This document shows positions 57,030 through 64,000 of a stretch of 64,000 nucleotides of DNA, piece after piece; the stretch's first letter is position 1; the number at the start of each line of letters is the position of its first letter. The notes under the pieces were generated by a model. That model was not told the DNA's origin, did no database searches, and saw only the letters and a list, made by a program, of their open reading frames with translations. The position numbers were made by a program, and so were the translations under genes. This stretch comes from Lotus japonicus. Taxonomy: Eukaryota > Streptophyta > Magnoliopsida > Fabales > Fabaceae. The stretch is from positions 66,946,732-67,010,731 of the forward strand of contig NC_080044.1 of assembly GCF_012489685.1 (NCBI RefSeq). The letters run 5' to 3'.

Positions 57030-57256
57030 TGTTCCGGTATGGAACCACTGAGCGGGCTTATCGAAATAGAGAGCGAACACAAAGTAAACAAGATAAGTAA
57101 AAATGCGTAAAAATGATAGGGTCCCTGCCGCTTGGGCGGTCCTCTTCTATTTATAACTTGGGTTTTGGTCCGGCTGGACCATGGGTTGCCCGACCCATTT
57201 GTTACATGATAGTGATAAGCCCAAAATAAATGACCCGGTTCGCCTATATCAGTCCA
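57030..57256 (-). repeat. 5' LTR of the complete Tat element
   Basis: 227-bp direct repeat of 47450-47676, immediately followed on the minus strand by the PBS, and by the AACTC duplication on its outer side. Confidence 0.9.
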
Positions 57257-57322
57257 AACTCTCATTATATTTTCTCTATATTTCAGATAAACCATCAGCA
57301 ATCTATTATCCTAAGAGTTTAA

Positions 57323-57631
57323 GGCTGTGTTTGTTTTCCTGTTAGGCCAACTCAATGTACTTTTGGCTTGCATTGAATACTGTACAATAATATTTGGGCA
57401 ATGTGAACCCACTTTTATCTTAATTCAATTTTGGCTCAAAACTCACTTTCACCCAAATTAACAAAACTTTACTTTTATTTAGTTTTGAGCAGTCGAGGAC
57501 ATTGAACTCTGTTTCGAAATAAAAGTATCCAAACATAAATCATATAAATCAACTCATTTTGACCCAAACTCTGTTTTACAAATCCACATTCATCAAAACT
57601 CTGTTTCCCAAACTGAAATCCAAACACACAC
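57323..57631. mobile_element. Possible Tourist-like MITE
   Basis: Ends GGCTGTGTTTG and (reverse) GTGTGTGTTTGG are roughly inverted and flanked by TAA (57320-57322 and 57632-57634). About 309 bp, non-coding. The inverted match is short, so the call is tentative. Confidence 0.4.
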
Positions 57632-59606
57632 TAAAATGTTTGGGAAATGACTGTAAACGATTCTAAATTATATTTTTAACACACTCTTGATCTGGGAGAG
57701 TCCGACCAAATCTCTCATGTGATGGTCCATTAAAGATGATCGGCAACTATGGGCACCTAGATTAGCGAGACTTCGTGTTTCGAGGCAGCACTTTCGTTGT
57801 TCTGAGTGCGTCGGGTGAAACTTACAAAAACAGTATGATGCTCAAGTCATACTGTGGGTGGGAAGCGATATAAAAGTTTTGAAGAGCTTGCGTGTATTAT
57901 GTTCTTTCAAGCCTTGCCTTTTATAGAGGTTTGGGCTTGCAGGGTTTGAGACTATCACTAGTATGCTCTTAGTCTAGCTGCTCTCTTTTTGTTTTCTCTT
58001 TGTATTACTATCACTACTCTATACATGGCAATTGATATCCCTTTAAACTATCATTTATTCATTCTTTCTTTTTGGCTTTAAAAATAATGTTCTTCATATA
58101 TGTGCTCTTGTCTTAATTGTTGGGCTGTAGTCACTTGGTGTGATGCAGTGAGGTGACAAAAATGTCATTGGTTTGACGCTCGGTTGGGGGAAACAACGAG
58201 GAAGTTGGCGGCTAGATGAGGGTAGTAATGACCATGATAGGAGATGGGTTCAATCAACATGAGGTGATCAGATCCATTCCGAAACACCCCTTCACGTAAT
58301 AGTCCATTTAGGTTGGAAGCATGGATAATACATAAACTCATCTATCATATGCTAAAATTTCAGAGGGTCTGATACAATATAAGGAAAGATTATCTCAAAA
58401 GCTTAGATTCTTGGATAAATAACTCTAAATGTTATTACATTAATACTTTATGCTTTTATTTTATATATATCGAAAAGCAAAGAAAGAAATGAAGACGCTG
58501 AGGAATAAGTAGGGAATCTCCGAAGAAGAACTCAACATGAGGAACCTTCTATCCCAAATGAAACTATTTTTTTTTTCAAATCTTATCATATTTTTCCATT
58601 TGAAACAAAAAGTTAAAACATTTTGTTAGTTTTTTTTCACACATTTTGTGTGTGTGTGTGTTTGTGTATAGTTTTTTTCACTTATATTGTCAAAATCAAA
58701 TAAGGAATAAAAATCGATCCATTTTTTTACTTTTTTTTTTAAAAAAAAAATTCTCCTCTATCAATCAGAGTCCAGAGGCACATAAAAATATCAGGAGACA
58801 CGATTTGAGAAGGGGCGACATGTTCAAGCTGGCATGAGATAGCTCACAACTTGTGCACATGGGGTAAAATGGAATTTAGCAGACATATTCTAAAGTGACG
58901 TGCAAATATTTTGTATTCATTTAAATATTATTAATACGATATATTAGTTTCATAATTTTTTTTGAACGAATCATAAAATTGTTTGTTTGCAATTACTTAA
59001 TATTTTTTATTATTTCATTTTATAACGATGATAATTAACTGAAATTAAATTTAAGACAAATATATTGTACCAACAATTCCAAATGACTAAAATTACTTTA
59101 CCAAGTTAATATTTTGTGCCGTTCTCCGCGGTTTGGAGAAGAAAAAAAATTAACACCGAAAAAAAGAAAAAAAATATTCATCTTATCTTCTTATTTTGAC
59201 TTATAAAAAAAAATTCGTCATATTTTCTTATTTTATGGATTTTTAGAAAATGATATAGGCTAATACTTAGATATCCTCTGTTCCGGAAATGAAATGTTTT
59301 GTCATTTGGAGGCCAAACAATAACCTAATGTTGTACTAATTCATTCAATTTGGATCCTTTGAATCAATTATCTCACTTAAATGCTTTATCACTCTGCAAT
59401 AAAAATAATGGACTAGGTACGAATGAAAATTGACCAACACCAGATAAACCTTTTTTTTTTTTTTCTCAAGTATCCCTCGGTGATCTATTGTATCGCGCGG
59501 TTTGTGTTTAGAATTGAAAAACATTAATTAAATTCAACCTAATTCAAGCCGATAAGTTTTAATCCGTTTGGTTCCAATTTTCATATAATCAATGATGAAT
59601 CCGTAT
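57632..59606. other. Intergenic, no gene seen
   Basis: AT-rich, with a (GT)n microsatellite at about 58646-58668 and several A/T homopolymers. No convincing ORF or RNA gene. Confidence 0.5.
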
Positions 59607-59611
59607 GCACC

Positions 59612-60288
59612 TGTTCTGGTAAGGGCTGGAGGTAACAGACCTGAATGACAAAGGGACGTTCACATGAATCCAACCCAAAGCTCCTAGCCCACCACTTCGG
59701 CGGACTAGAGCTGGGGGCTACTGTTCTGGGACGGGCGGACCACGCCCCAGAGTACGACCAGCGATTGTTCAGGGACGGGCGGACCGCGCCCCAGGTACGA
59801 CCGGACAGGATCACCCGATGGGGGGCCCACGGGACGACCGGAGCAGTATGCCCAGTCCCTGACTCTCAAGCAGAACAGAGCTCCGATTGCTCTGAAGCAT
59901 GGACCCCACCACCTAGGGGTTGACCTAGGCCAACCACCCTACAGAACTAGGGTGGTTGGATGGTGGGCCCCCTAGGCAATCTAAGCCGTTGGATTACTGC
60001 AAATCGCAGAGGGAGCAGAAGGATCCGACGACCCCTGTCCCACCAGTACGAGCCATGCATGACGTTGCATGGCTCCAACCCTAGTTCTCCAACTTGTATA
60101 TAAGGGGGGCAACTCACTCATTCTAAGGTACGTTATTCTCTCCAATTTCAGCTTCCCCTTTACTCGATACCTCTACTCACTTTGGCATTGGAGTCCCTTG
60201 CAGGAGCCCCCTCGGGTCCGTCCAACAACCCAGCACCCCGGCTTCACTTCTTCACTTGGCAGCCCCGCTCTCGTGATCCACCCGATCA
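59612..60288 (+). repeat. Solo LTR of a Ty3/gypsy-type element
   Basis: 677 bp, TGTTCTGG...CGATCA, flanked by the 5-bp duplication GCACC (59607-59611 and 60289-60293). It is much more GC-rich than its surroundings, contains a TATA box (TGTATATAAG, about 60096-60105) and the R/U5-like segment TTGGCATTGGAGTCCCTTGC. No internal retroelement sequence is next to it, so it is a product of LTR-LTR recombination. Orientation is from the TATA box. Confidence 0.8.
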
Positions 60289-60319
60289 GCACCCCTACTA
60301 ATTAGAAAAGGGATAAAAA

Positions 60320-61195
60320 AGACCTACTACTTTTAAAAGGAGTTGTCTAAATAATCCATGATAAAATTTGGGTTAAATCACCTATTGCCTAGATGTATTA
60401 ATCATGTTATAACATGTGTTCTTATATTATCCACCTCATTTAATTTAATTTTTTATTTTACATTTTCGTAATATTTGATTTATTAAATAATTTTATTGCA
60501 AAATAAGCCTATAATTTTAGATAATAATTAATAACATAGTACTCCTTATACCCAAAGAATCCATAATCCCCATTTTCTTCCACACTAATCCCTTCTGGAC
60601 GCTTTTCTCCTATAAAACAACTCAAATGTTGAATTTGGTTCCAAGAGAACGATGCTCTCGAATTCAATTATTTTCCTATGTATTAAAATGAAACAAAATT
60701 AAAATCGCATCATATGATCATATCCTTCAAGGGGAATGTGCAAAGAACCCAACACCGGAGGTGGTGACATTCACAGTGCCAACTCCTACGGATCAAAATT
60801 AGAAGTTTAGAACCCACTTCGTTGTCGCCATAGAGAAACTCGCCAGGGGAATCCTATTCATATCCATTGCTAGGGCTCTCCTAGCTGATTCACGTTGTTC
60901 CTAAGAGTTTTTAGAGGAGATGAGTATGGAAAAAAAATAGGGATTAGGGATTCTTTGAGTATTTTATTCTTACAAAGGGAGTCCTTTGCTATTATCCAAA
61001 ATTATAGGTTTTTTTTGTAATTAATTTTTTTAATAATTAAACATTACAAAAATGTAAAATAAAAGAATTTAATTAAATGAGGTGGATAATATATGGACAC
61101 ATGTTATAACATGATTGGTACACTTTAATAATGGGTGATTTAACCCAAATTTTATTATGGGTTATTTAGAGAACCCTTTTAAAAAGCTAAAAGTC
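60320..61195. mobile_element. Long-TIR element, probably Mutator-like
   Basis: Inverted repeats of about 250 bp (60320-60570 and 60945-61195) share GGGTTAAATCACC and CATGTTATAACATGTG. The interior (about 370 bp) has no transposase ORF. No clear target duplication could be assigned, so the superfamily is inferred from the long TIRs and the local company. Confidence 0.6.
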
Positions 61196-61674
61196 TAAAA
61201 CCATAACCGTGCTTTAATAATAACCGTTAAGCATATCAAAATCCTGCATGATATATTAGAATATTACTCTATTACAATGCTACCACATAGACCACATTAG
61301 TTAATCAAGTTCCAAAGTTAAGCAATTTTTGTTCCTGCGCATATACTCTTCTGCTTTTCGCAGAGCCTGGTTTGAGCATTAGAGAAATTTTATATAGGAT
61401 ACTTAGAAATTACTTTTTCTTCTGTTCCAAAATAAGTTGTTTTAGTATTAGTATTTGTATGTACTTGTATGGAGTATATTTTAACTTATAAATTGTTTTG
61501 CAAACTCAAAATATATTTTATCTCTTTCTTCCTCTTATATATTTTATCTCTTTCTCTTACCATATTCAATTTTCTACCTATCACAACTCTCACTGTACGC
61601 TTAACCAATAATAATATTTATCTCTTCTTAATATAACACAACTTTAAATATGATTATTTCAATCAAAATATATA

Positions 61675-63110
61675 TCAATGAGAGTTCTTATAAGCTTTGG
61701 GTTCAAGTCTTCAAGCACAAGTATCTGCAAGGGTGTTCGATGTTAAATGCCTCTCATCGTCAAAATGTTTCACCGGTTTGGAAAGGGATCTTGAGAGCCC
61801 GTGACTGTCTCAAGGAAGGGTTTAAATTCAATTTGGGAAATGGTGCATCTTCTGTGTGGTATAGCAACTGGTCAGGACAAGGGATGCTTGGTGAGAAACT
61901 CCCATTTATTCATATTACAGACACGCAACTCAGGTTGAGGGATTTGGTTCTTCATAACAGTTGGAATTTGAACAATTTGTATACTATCCTTCCCATGGAG
62001 GTGGTTGAGTGTTTCAACAGAGTGTCCCCTATGCTTCAACATAATGCTCATGACGTTTGGTTTTGGGATGATAGTGAGGCTGGTGCCTACACCGTTCATG
62101 GTGGATATGAGTGGCTTCGAGGTCAACATCACGAGTTGGTGGATGGGGTTGATTGGGGTTGGGTTTGGAAGCTCCTTGTTCCTGAGAAAGTGCGCATGTT
62201 TATCTGGCTCTTCCTCCATGAAGCATTGCCTGTGAATGCCAACAGACACAAGTGTCACCTGACTGATTCAGCGGCATGCTCTCGTTGCTCTGCGGACTTG
62301 GAAGATAGCTTCCATGCTCTCAGGAGTTGTCCTCATTCGCTTGAGTTGTGGTACAGGTTGGGTGCTACTACCTGGCCAAACTTCTGGGAACATAATTTGT
62401 GGACTTGGATTCATGACCAGGTTCGTGGTGTTCATGCTCGTCGGTTCCTTGCGGGATTATGGGGCGTTTGGAAATGGCGGTGCAATACGTGCCTTGACAC
62501 CCAACCATGGACGGTTGATCATGCGTGGAGACAGTTGTGCATTGATCATGACGAGTTCTGCAAGTTTATTAAACCAGGGTTAATGGATAGTGATCATGCT
62601 TGGATGAAGTGTGGCTGGAGGCTGCCACCGTCAATTTTTTTGAAATTAAATGTTGACGGGAGCTACGAGCCAGAGTCGGATCGAATGGGCTGGGGAGGTG
62701 CTCTTCGAGATGCTGCAGGAAATTGGGTTCTGGATTTTCAAAGTAACTTGGTGCATGGGTCAGCATTTGAAGCGGAGGCCAGGGCGCTTCGTGACAGACT
62801 CACCATCGCCTGGGAGCATGGAACGCAACAGATAGTGTGCGAATTTGATTGCAAGGTCTTGGTTGATATCTTGAGTGACCCCAATGTGTTTATGTACCAT
62901 GTTCATGCTGAGATCCTTCAAGAGATCCACCAGATTTTAAATAGACAGTGGAGAGTTGAATTATCCTGGATTCATCGTGACGGCAATGCTGCAACGGATT
63001 GGCTTGCTAGAAGGGGTTGTCAGGCAACCATCCAAGGTTTTATGCTTCTCAATGCGCCGCCGTCGGAGTTGGAAGTTATCCTGCTTCAGGATATGTTTGG
63101 TGTAGTGTAG
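61675..63110 (+). pseudogene. LINE ORF2 C-terminal part: zf-RVT and RNase H, uninterrupted
   Basis: Open from the truncation point to the TAG at 63108-63110. A zf-RVT domain (KVRMFIWLFLHEALPVNANR, CSRCSADLEDSFHALRSC) is followed by a plant-LINE RNase H (RVT_3 type). Its acidic residues are visible in LNVDGSYEP, AFEAEARAL, CEFDCKVLVD (Asp-Cys where ESDS is usual) and DGNAATDWLAR. The apparent Met start upstream (61650) belongs to the MITE, not to the LINE, so the frame has no start of its own. The absence of stops over about 470 codons suggests a recent insertion. Confidence 0.8.
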
Positions 63111-63154
63111 TTTTGTTTCCGTTTGTTTCTTTTCCGATGTATCAAAAAAAAAAA
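61691..63154 (+). mobile_element. LINE 3' fragment with poly(A), inserted in a MITE
   Basis: 5'-truncated non-LTR retrotransposon ending in an A11 run (about 63144-63154). It lies between the two halves of a MITE. Confidence 0.75.
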
Positions 63155-63198
63155 TGTGTATAACCTTAAACAATTTATATTTTGGAACGGACGGAGTA

Positions 63199-64000
63199 AT
63201 TTTTAGGTAACAGATGAAGTATTGAACAATAAAAAAATTCAGCTACTAACTAGCTTAAATGTGATAAATCCCTGAATGACAATTTTTCAGTCCGTTTATC
63301 ACACATTTCGGGGGATGGTAGCTCACTAGGTGAGCTCAGAAAAATGAAGATATCGAAGATTGAAGGATCAATGTTCAAACTCTGATGAAAAAACTAATTT
63401 ACTAACATATAACAAGTAGTATTTACGTATAAAAAGAATATATTTCAATTGAACAAAAGTAAAAACTACACATATAAAAATGTACTTTTATATAATCCTC
63501 AAACTCCATGTAAATCTATGTACGTGGCATCTGAAGAATAAGCTGGAACATATTTTTCCCGCAAATGAAGTATTTTCATTTTTTTAAGGACAATATTTTA
63601 ATTGAGTGATGGAAAGTCATTCTTATCTAATGTTTTTTTAAATTAACAGAAAGGGGGGCACAATAGGAGTATGAAGTATGAACCATTATGAACTCTATTA
63701 TACGATAATCATCATCAATGTCTATCGTATAGCACTATAGCAGGTTTTGTACTGGAAAATGGAAATTATATATGCTATAATTTGGAAAGGGAAATGAGTA
63801 AATATGGTGTAGTGGGTGGCACAATTATTGCATACAAGACCGAAGACACATAAGGAAAGTCAAACAAAGCGAGGAGATTGGAAATGATCTCCTCATGGGG
63901 ACAATTTATTTTCTTAGCCTTCAAAAAAAAAAAAACGAGCCTCAAATTACAACGTCGACAGAATGCAAAATAGCATAGGTTAGAGGCTGTTGGTGATTCA
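63199..64000. other. Intergenic, with a possible SINE
   Basis: AT-rich. Apart from the SINE-like segment at 63310-63430, nothing is recognised. Confidence 0.4.
63310..63430 (+). repeat. Possible tRNA-derived SINE head
   Basis: A box-A-like TAGCTCACTAGGTGAGCT is followed about 45 bases later by a box-B-like ATGTTCAAACTCTG. The spacing suits a tRNA-related polymerase III promoter. No clear 3' tail or target duplication. Confidence 0.3.

Larger units (their letters stand above)
47450..57256 (-). mobile_element. Complete Ty3/gypsy Tat-lineage retrotransposon with antisense gene
   Basis: LTRs of only 227 bp (47450-47676 and 57030-57256) have four mismatches by eye and are flanked by the 5-bp duplication AACTC (47445-47449 and 57257-57261). 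On the minus strand the order is LTR, PBS, gag, protease, RT, RNase H, archaeal-type RNase H, integrase, then a gene on the opposite strand, polypurine tract and LTR. All catalytic motifs I can check are present, so this 9.8-kb copy may be autonomous or nearly so. The second RNase H and the antisense gene place it in the Tat clade. Confidence 0.93.
61413..63196. mobile_element. Mariner/Stowaway-type MITE split by a LINE
   Basis: The left end (CTTCTGTTCCAAAATAAGTT, from 61413) and right end (TTTGGAACGGACGGAG, to 63196) form inverted termini flanked by TA. The arms match a stretch inside the element at 17521-18669 (about 17880-17985), where they are uninterrupted, which shows the insertion point of the LINE. 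Confidence 0.6.

Overview
This is plant nuclear DNA from a eudicot, probably a legume. The evidence is spliced genes with GT-AG introns, AT-rich intergenic sequence, Ty1/copia and Ty3/gypsy retrotransposons, L1-type LINEs and long-TIR Mutator-like elements. The species-level guess is inference only. Three host genes are supported: a plasma-membrane-anchored PTI1-like receptor-like cytoplasmic kinase (19.3-21.0 kb, +, 4 exons), a UspA-domain receptor-like cytoplasmic kinase resembling At5g57670 (23.2-26.1 kb, +, 10 exons), and a CONSTANS-LIKE 5-type B-box/CCT transcription factor (46.9-45.7 kb, -, 2 exons). From memory, the last two are direct neighbours in Arabidopsis (At5g57670/At5g57660), so the roughly 20 kb between them here looks like an ancestral neighbourhood spread apart by transposons.

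Layout. 1-7961: 3' half of a Ty3/gypsy element of the Tat lineage (RNase H, archaeal-type RNase H, integrase), then a long spliced antisense gene with a plant mobile domain, then the 3' LTR. 9084-15171: a Ty1/copia element on the minus strand with near-identical LTRs but badly broken coding regions. 17521-18669: a Mutator-type long-TIR element with a 9-bp target duplication. 19.3-26.1 kb: the two kinases. 26804-34724: a second Mutator-type element with a 9-bp duplication, containing a gag-only LTR element (28254-34526, 2.47-kb LTRs). 35.0-36.4 kb: a third, with a rearranged left end. 39.3-41.7 kb: a Tourist-like MITE, then a mariner-type MITE holding a fourth Mutator-type element. 42.25-44.6 kb: a 5'-truncated LINE. 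45.7-46.9 kb: COL5. 47450-57256: a complete Tat-lineage Ty3/gypsy element (227-bp LTRs, target duplication AACTC) on the minus strand, carrying an intact antisense gene on the plus strand. 57.3-61.2 kb: a MITE, a solo LTR (59612-60288) and another long-TIR element. 61.4-63.2 kb: a mariner-type MITE split by a LINE 3' fragment.

The most interesting pattern is that both Tat elements carry, between pol and the 3' LTR, an independent convergent gene on the opposite strand. Each has its own TATA box and introns. The encoded domains are unrelated (plant mobile domain in one, gypsy-type 'Transposase_28' domain in the other), but both proteins end in a charged low-complexity segment and a coiled coil. 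Antisense ORFs are known in Tat elements such as Grande and Retand; their function is unknown to me.
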